A DNA stretch of 64,000 bases from Paenibacillus polymyxa (GTDB taxonomy: Bacteria; Bacillota; Bacilli; Paenibacillales; Paenibacillaceae). The notes beneath the pieces are model-generated. The model was given only the letters and a program-made list of their open reading frames with translations. It made no database searches and was not told the origin of the DNA. Location: NCBI RefSeq assembly GCF_018614975.1, contig NZ_JAGGNR010000018.1, forward strand, positions 1 to 64,000, read 5' to 3'. Shown here one piece after another: positions 8,181 through 17,040 of this stretch. Within the stretch, counting starts at the first letter, position 1. The number at the start of each line of letters is the position of its first letter. A program made the translations under genes and the position numbers.

Positions 8181-10177
8181 TTTTTCCAACATCCTTCCGC
8201 TACTTGCCACACACCCACAGCAATGATACCGAAGATTAAGCCAAGTCCCAATCCCATCACTCCACGAATGAGTGACAATACAGCCGGCGTATGGATATGC
8301 GCGAACGTATCCACCATGGACAACTGTCCAATCGCTGCAATAATGAGTACAAAGATGACTTTACGATATTTTAAAGCGGCGAACACGCCAACGATAAACA
8401 GCGGGTGTCCCAGCATAAATTCTTTGAATCTCGGACGTACACCGAACGTATCTTCCAGCGTGGTACGCAGGAACATCTCGAACGGCGTTACTGCACCCGA
8501 GTTGCCTGTGCGACTCAAGTAATAGTACCCAACCACGGCAGCAACAAGCCCCAAAACAACCATTAATACATTAATCGGTGTACGAAGCACTTCTTTAATT
8601 TTCTTCATCGAGAATGAACCCGAACCACGATAAAACACAATGTAAATCGCTACCAGCGCCATAGGTGCAAAGTGCAACAGACTCACGCCGCGGAACTGGT
8701 TAATCACCAGACTGTACGTAATACTGTTCAGCAACGCGATGACAAAAGGTACCGCCAGGAACGACAGAATCGAAGTTCTTACATATAAAACTAAGGTCTG
8801 TTTCAAACGACGACCCGCGGATGCGTCTGGTTGACGCTGTTGCTGATAGTTCACTGTACGAACGGCCAGCACCATCGCTATGGTCGGCGCGGCAATGGCC
8901 ACAAGCAAGGCAATTCCTTGCTCCAGCAGCGTTGGTTTCAAAAGGAACAATCCTGCACTGCCCACCAGAGCAACTACAAATGCGATCAAGGTCAGTAGTG
9001 GGATAAAATAAGAAATCATAAGTGCAATCATGGCAATTGCACCAACAAGAGCAACCAGCTTGGCATAACGCTGAATCGACGAATCCTTAACTGTAAATGC
9101 TTCAGCTTGTCCTAGTTCGAATCCATGCTTCGCCATGCGTTCTACCGCGTGACCCGGCTCACCCAAGCTGTTGATCAGATTCTCAATTGGATCTGTAATC
9201 ATGGCCTTGGCTGTATTCCGGCTTGGTGATGCATTCATATAGAGCATACGAATGTTGCGATCCTTGGTTGCGAGAACAAAACGGTCAGCAATCGTATCTA
9301 CGTCCAGATTGGCATCCCCATCACTAAGCGAGTACAGACGCGTAACGTTGTAATCCGTTTTATAAGCAAGGGTCTGGAATCCAGACTGCGGTTTCTTCAA
9401 GTTCTCGATGGCTGCAAGACCAATATTGTGCTTGTTCAGCAACTGTGCGAATTGGTCGAGACTCTTCATCTCTGCATTATCATTGTACCCTTTCACAGCA
9501 TCCCCATCAAACAAGATGCGCTTTACACCATTCTCTTCGAAGAAGGTAAGCAAGCGCTCCATCGATTCCTGGCTGTATGGCACACTGTCCGAGATCCGCG
9601 GCAAAATGTAGAACCCTTTATCACGCAGCATCTTCACGGCAACCGGATCGGGCTGCAAAGGCTGCATGTTGGCATTCTCCGGAGGAGTCTGCAATATTAA
9701 GCCGCTACGACCTTCATATTCCCATGGTACTACCGGAATATGCCGATCAGCGAACGTTTGTTCAATAATAGGGGTATACGTCTGTGCGTTTTCCTCTGAT
9801 GTAAATAACACATACGTGTAATTTGCGTTAGAAGGAATTACATCTTTGGTCAGGTTGGCAAGATCCTGGCCATTATATACCATTAGTCGGCGTGTCTTTC
9901 TCAGCTCGTCCAATGTACTTTCGAACACAGCCATGGTCGTTACGCCTGCGTCTTTTAGACGAGTCAATTGTTCATTCATGAAATCTTGCGGATGTGCCTG
10001 ATACGCGGAGATATCCAGCAGACCCCGATAGTTGAAGACAAGCTCTACCTTTTTGGCAGAAGATTCTGTCTGCACCCGATCACTGATTACAGGGATGGAC
10101 GCAACCAGACCGATAATAACGACGAGCCACAACCACTTCCGAGAAGCGTTATTCCAATAAAGCCATTTTTGACGCAC
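8156..10177 (-). CDS. DUF5693 family polytopic membrane protein
   Basis: A 673-residue membrane protein of unknown biochemical role. It starts with a basic segment and one transmembrane helix (WLWLVVIIGLVASIPVI), followed by an extracytoplasmic domain of roughly 330 residues. The C-terminal half has about ten hydrophobic helices. I place the start at a GTG (10177) with a strong GAGGAGG 8 nt upstream; the frame stays open upstream but without a start signal. It lies between pgcA and csaB and overlaps csaB, so a role in envelope polymer assembly, export or pyruvylation is likely by context only. The family assignment is from memory of its usual neighbourhood beside csaB in Paenibacillus. Confidence 0.8.
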   Translation of the reverse strand: MRQKWLYWNNASRKWLWLVVIIGLVASIPVISDRVQTESSAKKVELVFNYRGLLDISAYQAHPQDFMNEQLTRLKDAGVTTMAVFESTLDELRKTRRLMVYNGQDLANLTKDVIPSNANYTYVLFTSEENAQTYTPIIEQTFADRHIPVVPWEYEGRSGLILQTPPENANMQPLQPDPVAVKMLRDKGFYILPRISDSVPYSQESMERLLTFFEENGVKRILFDGDAVKGYNDNAEMKSLDQFAQLLNKHNIGLAAIENLKKPQSGFQTLAYKTDYNVTRLYSLSDGDANLDVDTIADRFVLATKDRNIRMLYMNASPSRNTAKAMITDPIENLINSLGEPGHAVERMAKHGFELGQAEAFTVKDSSIQRYAKLVALVGAIAMIALMISYFIPLLTLIAFVVALVGSAGLFLLKPTLLEQGIALLVAIAAPTIAMVLAVRTVNYQQQRQPDASAGRRLKQTLVLYVRTSILSFLAVPFVIALLNSITYSLVINQFRGVSLLHFAPMALVAIYIVFYRGSGSFSMKKIKEVLRTPINVLMVVLGLVAAVVGYYYLSRTGNSGAVTPFEMFLRTTLEDTFGVRPRFKEFMLGHPLFIVGVFAALKYRKVIFVLIIAAIGQLSMVDTFAHIHTPAVLSLIRGVMGLGLGLIFGIIAVGVWQVAEGCWKKWSPLLKS

Positions 10178-10329
10178 TACATGTACCTCCTCAAGTGTTG
10201 GAACCAAATGCACGTTCAGCTCAAGTAATTCGTTCATATACCATTCATACAATAGGTTACAAACAGCTTGTGTCAACAAGCCCTCTTATATGCTATATAG
10301 ACTGAACTAAAGCATTATTTACACTTGCC

Positions 10330-10460
10330 ACTTCGATGACAGAACAACCTTCCGATCGCTGTTATCCCCCGATTTTTTTGATTCAATTTTAATAAAGGTG
10401 AAAATCTGGTGATAAAGGCGAACACTTCACTTCTTTAGGTTATTTCTGCCCTCTACGTTC
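10330..10460 (+). repeat. Structured interspersed repeat, copy B
   Basis: Copy B of the dispersed element. The outer stem is CAGAACAACCT/AGGTTATTTCTG. After GATCGCTG comes an inner hairpin TTATCCCCCGATTTT/AAAATCTGGTGATAA, then GGCGAACACTTCACTTCT, a weakened version of the GCGAA/TTCGC hairpin. It lies between the pgcA terminator and the DUF5693 gene, in the opposite orientation to the genes. Confidence 0.8.
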
Positions 10461-10515
10461 TCGTGTAAATGTTCAGTTCAATTTATATAGATCCATCTGT
10501 AATATTATTTCAAAG

Positions 10516-10555
10516 AAAAACCCCTCCGCCAACCAACCTTACGGTGCGGAGAGGC
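10516..10555 (-). terminator. Rho-independent terminator of pgcA
   Basis: CCTCTCCGC pairs with GCGGAGGGG, followed on the minus strand by TTTTT, 35-70 nt after the pgcA stop. Confidence 0.9.
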
Positions 10556-10588
10556 CTTCTCATGTCCTAACTCTTTGTTGCATTTGTA

Positions 10589-12310
10589 TTATTGTGCGTC
10601 TACACGCGACATTACGGTGGTCACCAGGCGCTCGATCCGGCTTTCGGCATCTTCCAAACTCTCACCACGCACGGCGAAGTATACTTTGATCTTCGGCTCT
10701 GTTCCTGAAGGACGCAAGCAGAACCATGAACCGTCTGCCAAAATGAACTTCAGTACGTTCTCCTTCGGAAGACCGTCCAGACCAAGGGAATAGTCCAGTA
10801 CATCTTGTACAGCAATTCCCGCTACTTCTTGTGGCGGATTGGAACGCCAGTCCGTCATTTTCGCTTGAATCTGAGCTACGCCGTCTTTGCCTTTCAGCGT
10901 ACGGGACTCCAGCTTCTCCAGGAAATATCCGAATTGGTTGTACAGCTCTTGCAAGACATCATACAGCGTCTTGCCTTGGCTCTTATAATACGCTGCTGCT
11001 TCAGCAATCAGCATCGAGGCAAGGACAGCATCCTTGTCACGGGCATAGTTGCCTGAAAGGTAGCCATAACTCTCTTCATATCCGAACAAGAAGGTATGAC
11101 TGCCTGTTGCTTCGAACTGGTTCATTTTTTCACCGATATATTTGAAGCCTGTCAGTGTGTTCATCACTTCTGCACCGTAATGTTCAGCAATAACAGCACC
11201 CATCTCACTTGTTACGATCGTTTTGACAACCGCGCCGTTGCTCGGCAGTGTACCTGTCTCTTGCAGGCGACTGAGCAGGTAATGTACCATAATCGCACCA
11301 GACTGGTTACCGGACAAGACGAAATATTTGCCATCGTTGTCTTTCACAACAGCACCCATACGGTCGCCATCCGGGTCTGTTCCCATCAGAATGTCAGCGC
11401 CCACGGATTCGCCCAGCTTCATTGCAAGCGTAAACGCTTCGCGTTCTTCCGGGTTAGGAGATTTCACGGTAGAGAACTCCGCATCCGGCTGTTCCTGTTC
11501 TGCTACAATGTGCACTTGCTCGAATCCGATCTGCTCCAGCACGCGACGTACAGGGATGTTGCCTGTACCGTGAAGCGGTGTGAAGACGATTTTGAAATCA
11601 CGGCCTATGTCGGATTGGATCAGTTCGCGGCTCAGACTGCGGCTTGCTACGGTATCCACAAACGCTTGATCTTGGTCTTCACCCAGCCAGATCAGTAGCC
11701 CCTGTGCTTCTGCTTCTTCTTGCGTCAGCTTCTTCACGTCAGCAAGGGAAGGCACTTCCTGGATGTACTGAATGACTTTTTCCGCTTCATTCGGTACCAA
11801 TTGACCGCCCTCATGATTGTAGACTTTATATCCGTTGTATTCCGGTGGGTTGTGGCTCGCTGTTACAACGATTCCGCCAGTGGCCTTCTGATGACGCACT
11901 GCGAATGACAACTCAGGAGTTGAACGCAGGGATGGGAACAGCTTGGCTACAATGCCGTTTCCAGCCAGTACAAGCGCAGCATCCAGTGTGAATTCAGGTG
12001 AGAAATGACGGGAATCATGAGCAATGACAACAGAAGGTTTGCCTTCTTGGTCACCATGCTGCTCAAGCAAATAACGCGCAAATCCTTGCGTTGCCCGCCC
12101 AACGGTGTAACGGTTCATCCGGTTGCTTCCCGCACCAATGACTCCACGTAATCCTCCTGTACCAAACTCCAGGTTTCTGTAAAAACGTTCCTCCAGCTCT
12201 TTCGGCTGATCCTGCAAGTCACGAAGCTCCTGTTTCGTTGCTTCATCAATCGAAGCATCCTCCAACCATTGCTGCAACGTCTCTGCTGCTGCTGTGCTTA
12301 ACTGTTCCAT
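10589..12310 (-). CDS. pgcA: Phospho-sugar mutase, alpha-phosphoglucomutase type (PgcA)
   Basis: A 573-residue member of the alpha-D-phosphohexomutase family interconverting glucose-6-phosphate and glucose-1-phosphate for UDP-glucose and wall polymer synthesis. The catalytic serine loop is TASHNPPEYNGYKVYN (about residue 145). The Mg-binding loop DPDGDRMG and the sugar-binding GYEESYGYLSG follow in the expected order, and the C-terminal phosphate-binding loop is LRPSGTEPKIKVY. The length fits Bacillus PgcA (about 580) rather than GlmM (about 450). AAGGGG lies 9 nt before the ATG. Its place next to the tagO/csaB block suits a precursor-supply role. Confidence 0.93.
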   Translation of the reverse strand: MEQLSTAAAETLQQWLEDASIDEATKQELRDLQDQPKELEERFYRNLEFGTGGLRGVIGAGSNRMNRYTVGRATQGFARYLLEQHGDQEGKPSVVIAHDSRHFSPEFTLDAALVLAGNGIVAKLFPSLRSTPELSFAVRHQKATGGIVVTASHNPPEYNGYKVYNHEGGQLVPNEAEKVIQYIQEVPSLADVKKLTQEEAEAQGLLIWLGEDQDQAFVDTVASRSLSRELIQSDIGRDFKIVFTPLHGTGNIPVRRVLEQIGFEQVHIVAEQEQPDAEFSTVKSPNPEEREAFTLAMKLGESVGADILMGTDPDGDRMGAVVKDNDGKYFVLSGNQSGAIMVHYLLSRLQETGTLPSNGAVVKTIVTSEMGAVIAEHYGAEVMNTLTGFKYIGEKMNQFEATGSHTFLFGYEESYGYLSGNYARDKDAVLASMLIAEAAAYYKSQGKTLYDVLQELYNQFGYFLEKLESRTLKGKDGVAQIQAKMTDWRSNPPQEVAGIAVQDVLDYSLGLDGLPKENVLKFILADGSWFCLRPSGTEPKIKVYFAVRGESLEDAESRIERLVTTVMSRVDAQ

Positions 12311-12421
12311 TCCGATAAACCCCTTCCGTCTATATAAATTCAGGTGTGCTGAGTTACTTCAGCATCTTGCATCATTCGGTTCGTCTACGTTCCTGCATGA
12401 TGTCAATGCTCACGTATGTAA

Positions 12422-12853
12422 TCAGCTTGGGTCAGACAGTGCAAACATGATCTCGCCTTCAGCGACCACTTTGTCGTTCACTCGGGCAGTTGCTTTACCT
12501 TTACCAATAGAACCCTTGAGACGCGTAATCTCCACTTCCAGAATCAACGTATCTCCGGGCACAACTTGTCCACGGAATCGGAAGTTGTCCAGTCCCGCCA
12601 AAAAGCCGATTTTGCCTTTGTTGCCTTCCAAATTCAGAATGGCTACCGCACCAACCTGAGCCAGCGCTTCTGTAATCAGTACACCCGGCATTACCGGATA
12701 CTCTGGGAAATGACCAATGAAGAAAGGTTCGTTAATGGTTACATTTTTCAGACCAACGGCACGTTTGCCATCCTCAATCTCTAGAATCTTGTCCACTAGC
12801 AGAAACGGGGGGCGGTGCGGGATGATTTCTTGAATCTGTTTGATATCGAGCAC
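12422..12853 (-). CDS. fabZ: 3-hydroxyacyl-ACP dehydratase FabZ
   Basis: A 143-residue hot-dog-fold enzyme that dehydrates 3-hydroxyacyl-ACP in type II fatty acid synthesis. The N terminus [19 protein letters not shown] is characteristic. The catalytic His is in [15 protein letters not shown] and the catalytic Glu in [11 protein letters not shown] place the start at a GTG (12853) with GAGGAG 8 nt upstream; an upstream ATG at 12898 lacks a ribosome site and would add a 15-residue tail unlike the family. As in B. subtilis (ywpB) it lies next to the flhO-flhP genes. Confidence 0.95.
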   Translation of the reverse strand: MLDIKQIQEIIPHRPPFLLVDKILEIEDGKRAVGLKNVTINEPFFIGHFPEYPVMPGVLITEALAQVGAVAILNLEGNKGKIGFLAGLDNFRFRGQVVPGDTLILEVEITRLKGSIGKGKATARVNDKVVAEGEIMFALSDPS

Positions 12854-12929
12854 AGTGTAATCTCCTCTCGGGATGTTTATATGAGCATTCTTCATCATGG
12901 ATTTTTCATGTGCGCATAGGTGACCGTTA

Positions 12930-13050
12930 CGGTTACGGATCGTTCTTTCGATCGCTGTTGTTTCCTAATGTTTCTGAATTATTTTTCAGATGGATAACAT
13001 TAGGAAACAAAGGCGAGCGCTTCGCTTCTTTCGAACGATTCCGTTCCCTT
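12930..13050 (+). repeat. Structured interspersed repeat, copy C (divergent stem)
   Basis: Copy C keeps the shared blocks (CGATCGCTGTT and GGCGAGCGCTTCGCTTCT), but its inner stem is completely different in sequence (TTTCCTAATGTT pairing with AACATTAGGAAA). Its outer stem is also different (ACGGATCGTTC pairing with GAACGATTCCGT). The fold is kept while the bases change. It lies upstream of fabZ in the 490-nt gap after the small membrane protein gene; I see no convincing gene in that gap. Confidence 0.8.
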
Positions 13051-13294
13051 CACTGACTTTAGTGCGGACATGGAAAACCTCATTATGATCAAGCCGAAGC
13101 TCATATAAATGGGTTTTTAATTTTTTTAATTTTGTATGGAAAGCATATTTTCGGTTAACACTAGTTATATCCTTCATGACTGCAGTAGTGAAGGTTAAGA
13201 TAAGGGGTCTCTCTTCGCGATGACGAATGTCTTTCGCAGGGGAGGCCTCTTTTGACGTCAAACGTCATCCATCATTATACTGTTTTCAACGTCA

Positions 13295-13327
13295 AAAAGA
13301 AAACTCCTGCCTGCGCAGGAGTTTTCG
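13295..13327 (-). terminator. Rho-independent terminator after the flhO-flhP-epuA genes
   Basis: GAAAACTCCTG pairs with CAGGAGTTTTC, followed on the minus strand by CTTTTTG. It lies 15 nt after the epuA-like stop. Confidence 0.9.
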
Positions 13328-13341
13328 CTTAACTCGTTACA

Positions 13342-13566
13342 TTATGGAGCGAACACCAGATTATATACATGTTCCCATGTACTCCATTGCCATACGGAAC
13401 CGATATCCTGTTTTCCCAGTACCACATATCCAGCTACCATTCCGCCAGCGAGGGCAAGAACAAGCAGGGCCGGGACCAGGAACCATCTTGCGATGCGCCA
13501 TCCACTCTTCTTCTTCTTGACTTCCTTTTTCTCTGGCTTACTGTTTTGCTGCTGTGTTTCTGTCAT
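13342..13566 (-). CDS. Small single-pass membrane protein, EpuA family ('RNA polymerase subunit beta' in databases)
   Basis: A 74-residue protein with a basic cytoplasmic N terminus (KPEKKEVKKKKSGWRIARW), one transmembrane helix (residues about 30-52, FLVPALLVLALAGGMVAGYVVLG) and a short outer tail. It matches my memory of the EpuA family, often labelled DNA-directed RNA polymerase subunit beta because of its usual neighbour; nothing here suggests polymerase activity. The ATG at 13566 has AAGGTG 6 nt upstream, better placed than the ATG three codons earlier. It follows flhP by 12 nt and shares its terminator, so it is in the flhP transcript. Confidence 0.75.
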   Translation of the reverse strand: MTETQQQNSKPEKKEVKKKKSGWRIARWFLVPALLVLALAGGMVAGYVVLGKQDIGSVWQWSTWEHVYNLVFAP

Positions 13567-13578
13567 CACATTCACCTT

Positions 13579-14418
13579 TTACGCTCTCATATTGTTGGCA
13601 AGACCCAACATGGAATCACTTGAAGTAAGCGCCTTTGCCGCCAGTTGATATGTTCGCTGTCCTTGCATAAGCAAAGACATCTCCTGTGTCAGATCCACAT
13701 TAGATTGCTCCAGAAATCCTGGACGGATCAAGGCAGCCGCTTGACGTGTAGCTGCATTAGCGCCAAATACATCATCCTCAGTTAATCCCGCATCCAGACC
13801 AAACAGGTTATCCGCATACTGTACCAGTCCCTCTGGGCGTTCAATGTCTACCACTTGCATCTGTGCTCCAATGGTTGCATTCGCCTCATTACCGCGTCGG
13901 ATTAACAGGTTGCCATTTTCATCAAAAGCAACTTTGCTATTATTCGGCGCCGTAATACGATTGCCTTGACGATCCAGGGCAAAGTGGCCTTCGCCATTAA
14001 CCATCACCATCATATCAGGTGAATTCGGAGTAGGTTTAGGTCTTGTATCCGGTACAAAATGAAATGCACCCTGACGTGTCCACATTTTCTCCCCATTCGC
14101 TTCAACTGCAAACATCGCATTTCCCTCAATGGCCAGATCGGTCGGAAGGCCCGTCTCGTTCATGGGGCCTTGAGACATATCCTTCGTTACATCTGCCAAA
14201 CGAGCACCAAAACCGAGGTTATATCCCATCGGTGTGGAACGTCCATCCAGTTTGTACTTGTCCGGTTGTTGTTGAACCCGGGTCAGCACATCCTCGAATG
14301 CCGCCTGCTTGCTCTTATAGCCTGCCGTATTCACGTTGGCAATATTATCGGAAATGACATCCAGACGCTGCTGTATGGCAGTCATGGACACCTTGGCACT
14401 AATCATGGAATTATTCAT
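13579..14418 (-). CDS. flhP: Flagellar hook-basal body protein FlhP (FlgG-like)
   Basis: A 279-residue rod/hook-type protein. The N terminus has the conserved basal-body rod motif (QQRLDVISDNIANVNTAGYKSKQAAFEDVL). The C terminus has the matching LEQSNVDLTQEMSLLMQGQRTYQLAAKAL helix, which assembles with the N-terminal helix into the tubular rod. In B. subtilis flhO and flhP encode distal rod proteins exported by the flagellar secretion apparatus, hence no signal peptide. GGAGGG lies 9 nt before the ATG. It is separated from flhO by an unusual 635-nt repeat-rich gap rather than by a few bases. Confidence 0.92.
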   Translation of the reverse strand: MNNSMISAKVSMTAIQQRLDVISDNIANVNTAGYKSKQAAFEDVLTRVQQQPDKYKLDGRSTPMGYNLGFGARLADVTKDMSQGPMNETGLPTDLAIEGNAMFAVEANGEKMWTRQGAFHFVPDTRPKPTPNSPDMMVMVNGEGHFALDRQGNRITAPNNSKVAFDENGNLLIRRGNEANATIGAQMQVVDIERPEGLVQYADNLFGLDAGLTEDDVFGANAATRQAAALIRPGFLEQSNVDLTQEMSLLMQGQRTYQLAAKALTSSDSMLGLANNMRA

Positions 14419-14450
14419 TGGTGGTTACCCTCCCTGTTTTCACCCTCCCA

Positions 14451-14640
14451 AACCCTCCCTAGCAGGGAGGGCCCCAGATGGCGCTGCCCTCTGGACTCCC
14501 GAAACAGGCGGAGTAGATAAGTGGGGTACGATCTTGCTAAGTGGCGGTGGTGTGTGCGCGCCGCGACTGCCGTGCTATGATTTCCGCCATAGTTTCACAT
14601 GGCTGAATCATAGCACGACACGCTCTTTATACGGCGTGTA
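14451..14640. repeat. Cluster of consecutive hairpins, with a 12-bp perfect palindrome
   Basis: Four hairpins lie in a row between flhO and flhP: CCCTCCC/GGGAGGG at about 14454-14470; CCAGA.GGC/GCC.TCTGG near 14473-14495; CGTGCTATGATT (14571-14582) with AATCATAGCACG (14606-14617) enclosing a nested GCCAT/ATGGC; and ACACGC/GCGTGT (14619-14640). None has a T-run. No gene is visible here. Confidence 0.75.
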
Positions 14641-15030
14641 GCTCCGCGTGGTCTCTCCTTGCTTTGCTCCGCAAAGGACTGTCGAGACCATCGCTTCGCT
14701 CAGGTACTGCCACGCATTCCTCGCATATGCTCGGTTGCGTCCAGGCTCTCGCGCTCCGCGTGGTCTCTCCCTGCTTTGCTCCGCAAAGGGCTGTCGTGAC
14801 CGTCGCTTCGCTCAGGTACTGCCACGCATTCCTCGCATATGCTCGGTTGCGTCCAGGCTCTCGCGCTCCGCGTGGTCTCTCCCTGCTTTGCTCCGCAAAG
14901 GACTGTCGTGACCGTCGCTGCGCTCAGGTACTGCCACGCATCCCTCGCATATGCTCGGTTGCGTCCAGGCTCTCGCGCTCCGCGTGAGCCTCTCTGCTTT
15001 GCTACGCAAAGGGCGTTTGGCTCCCCGATG
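14641..15030. repeat. 112-bp tandem repeat, 3 full units plus a partial fourth
   Basis: Units begin with GCTCCGCGTG at 14641, 14753, 14865 and 14977, exactly 112 nt apart, and differ by only a few substitutions. The fourth unit decays after about 50 nt. Each unit holds a perfect CTTTGC/GCAAAG hairpin and the landmarks CGCTCAGGTACTGCCACGCA and GCATATGCTCGGTTGCGTCC. Because 112 is not a multiple of three, the open frames across it are by-products of the repeat and not genes. It is more GC-rich than its flanks. Confidence 0.9.
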
Positions 15031-15054
15031 CGCGGTTATATTTAAACGTCGGCG

Positions 15055-15939
15055 TTATACACGCCCGACTTCATTGACGGCTTTGTCCAGACTGCGGTCG
15101 TAGAATTGTACGACCTTCTGGTTTGCTTCATACGCACGGAATGCGGCGTTCATATCAACCGTTGCCTGTGAAGCATCAACATTGGAACCTTCCAGGTATC
15201 CCTGACGGATCTGCACATTATCACCGGCAGCCATCATCCTAGCAGTTGCTCCATTTTCATCGTTGAGACTGAAATTGCCATCACCTCGACGAACCAGTTG
15301 ATTCGGCTGGTCAATGACACTAATGCCAAGAGTAACCCCTGTTGGTACACCCGTTGCTGCATCCACCAAACGGCCTTGCTCATCCACTTTAAATTGCTCT
15401 ACGGAACCTGTCAATACGACAGGTTGTCCATTATTATCCAACACTTGTGAACCTGTTGAACTCAGCAATTGTCCCGTTCCTGTAATCTCGAAGTGACCAT
15501 CACGTGTATATCCGGTGTTACCTTCTGCATCCTGAACTGTAAAATATGCCTGGGGCTGGTAAGTTACCGTGCCGTCGGCCCGTACAAATTTGCCTGATGC
15601 GTCAAACGGGACAGGTTGTCCAGTCTGCGGATCATTGACAGTCATATTGGATGAAATGGAAAAATCATTTTTCTGCCCAGTCTCCATAATGGTCCCCTGC
15701 AAATTCATGGACAAACTCTCTTCCGCGAACACCCCCGTGTTCAGCTTGCCCAGCCGCTTTGTCGGGAGATTTGCATCTCCGCCTACCAAGGTAATGAGCA
15801 TTTCCGGGAAGGAACGGCTTACGCTGTTCACCTGTTTGTATCCCGTGGTGTTCATATTTACGATATTCTGTGTTGCTGTGTCATGGCGGCGTTGTTGCGT
15901 AATCATTCCCGCAGTAGCGGTGTACAGACCTCTTAACAT
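15055..15939 (-). CDS. flhO: Flagellar hook-basal body protein FlhO (FlgG/FlgF-like)
   Basis: A 294-residue distal-rod protein homologous to flhP. The start MLRGLYTATAGMITQQRRHDT and NIVNMNTTGYKQVNSVSRSF form the rod-protein signature, and the C-terminal YLEGSNVDASQATVDMNAAFRAYEANQKVVQF is the partner helix. It is exported through the flagellar type III system. The ATG follows a GAGAGGGG ribosome site at 7 nt spacing. It lies 100 nt downstream of mbl, the order known from B. subtilis, which ties it to a conserved envelope/flagellar locus. Confidence 0.92.
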   Translation of the reverse strand: MLRGLYTATAGMITQQRRHDTATQNIVNMNTTGYKQVNSVSRSFPEMLITLVGGDANLPTKRLGKLNTGVFAEESLSMNLQGTIMETGQKNDFSISSNMTVNDPQTGQPVPFDASGKFVRADGTVTYQPQAYFTVQDAEGNTGYTRDGHFEITGTGQLLSSTGSQVLDNNGQPVVLTGSVEQFKVDEQGRLVDAATGVPTGVTLGISVIDQPNQLVRRGDGNFSLNDENGATARMMAAGDNVQIRQGYLEGSNVDASQATVDMNAAFRAYEANQKVVQFYDRSLDKAVNEVGRV

Positions 15940-16041
15940 GAATTAACCCCTCTCCTCAAGCGCTTGTCCTGCATCACAGGTTGGCTGCTTGTCCGTTCTG
16001 CTTGCCGAGCATGGCGAACCTTTGCTTTTTATATCGGCAGA

Positions 16042-17040
16042 TTAGAATTTTTTCTTAACCACCTGATCCAAATTATTAAGCATAATGCCTGTCCCCTTCA
16101 CGACACAGTGCATTGGATCTTCCGCAACCCATACCGGTACATGCAATTCATTGGACAAAAGCTCGTCCAGTCCGTTCAGCAGTGCTCCCCCGCCAGTCAA
16201 TACAACACCACGATCAATAATGTCTGCTGACAATTCCGGCGGTGTACGTTCCAATACTGACTTCGCTGCAACGATGATGGATTGCACGGAATCCCACAGT
16301 GCTTCCTGTACTTCTTTTCCCGATACCGTTACGGTAACTGGCAGACCGGATACCATATCACGTCCGCGAATATCCATCTCCGTTTGGCCTCCATCCGGAT
16401 GCACGGAACCAATCGCAATTTTGAGATCTTCAGCGGTCCGTTCGCCGATCATGAGCTTGTATTTGGCTTTGATAAACTTGATAATGGCTTCGTCGAACTT
16501 GTCCCCTGCAACTTTAATAGAAGAGGCGGTGACCACGTCGCCCATAGACAGAACTGCAACGTCAGTCGTACCGCCGCCGATATCCACGACCATATTGCCG
16601 CTCGGCTGAAAAATATCCATTCCCGCACCGATCGCTGCCGCTTTCGGCTCTTCTTCCAGAAACACTTCTTTGGCACCGCTGCGTTCTGCTGCCTCGCGGA
16701 TGGCCTTCTGCTCCACGGAAGTAATGTTCGTTGGTGCACAGATCAGAATTCGAGGGTGGCTGTACCAGCTTCTTGCACCCACACGATTAATGAAATGTCT
16801 GAGCATCGCTTCTGTAATCTCGAAGTCCGCAATAACGCCGTCACGCAGCGGTCTAATGGCAACAATGTTACCTGGAGTACGCCCCACCATACGACGCGCT
16901 TCTTCCCCAACAGCAAGGACACGCTTCGTATCTCTTTCAATGGTCACGACGGAAGGTTCGTCAAGAACAACCCCACTTCCTTTCACGTGAATAAGCACGT
17001 TCGCCGTGCCAAGATCAATACCGATATCCTTGCTAAACAT
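16042..17040 (-). CDS. mbl: Rod-shape-determining protein Mbl (MreB family actin)
   Basis: A 332-residue bacterial actin that polymerises under the membrane and guides the elongasome (with SEDS proteins such as the RodA paralogues at 39.5-42.3 kb). Phosphate-1 motif DIGIDLGTANVLIHVKGSG is at the N terminus. The phosphate-2 region VVDIGGGTTDVAVLS is near residue 160 and the adenosine motif VVLTGGGALLNGLD near 285. The short length and the position between spoIIID and flhO point to Mbl rather than MreB, which usually lies with mreCD. GGGGG lies 7 nt before the ATG. Confidence 0.95.
   Translation of the reverse strand: MFSKDIGIDLGTANVLIHVKGSGVVLDEPSVVTIERDTKRVLAVGEEARRMVGRTPGNIVAIRPLRDGVIADFEITEAMLRHFINRVGARSWYSHPRILICAPTNITSVEQKAIREAAERSGAKEVFLEEEPKAAAIGAGMDIFQPSGNMVVDIGGGTTDVAVLSMGDVVTASSIKVAGDKFDEAIIKFIKAKYKLMIGERTAEDLKIAIGSVHPDGGQTEMDIRGRDMVSGLPVTVTVSGKEVQEALWDSVQSIIVAAKSVLERTPPELSADIIDRGVVLTGGGALLNGLDELLSNELHVPVWVAEDPMHCVVKGTGIMLNNLDQVVKKKF

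Noticed and set aside
8156-8210. A frameshift or fusion between csaB and the DUF5693 gene
   Set aside because: Both frames are intact; the overlap is explained by the later csaB start at 8180.
12986-13261. A 91-codon minus-strand frame between fabZ and the epuA-like gene
   Set aside because: It runs through repeat copy C, lacks a good start signal and resembles no family I know.
14648-15045. Several open frames of 65-107 codons across the 112-bp repeat
   Set aside because: They are created by the tandem repeat, occur on both strands, shift frame every unit and have no ribosome sites.
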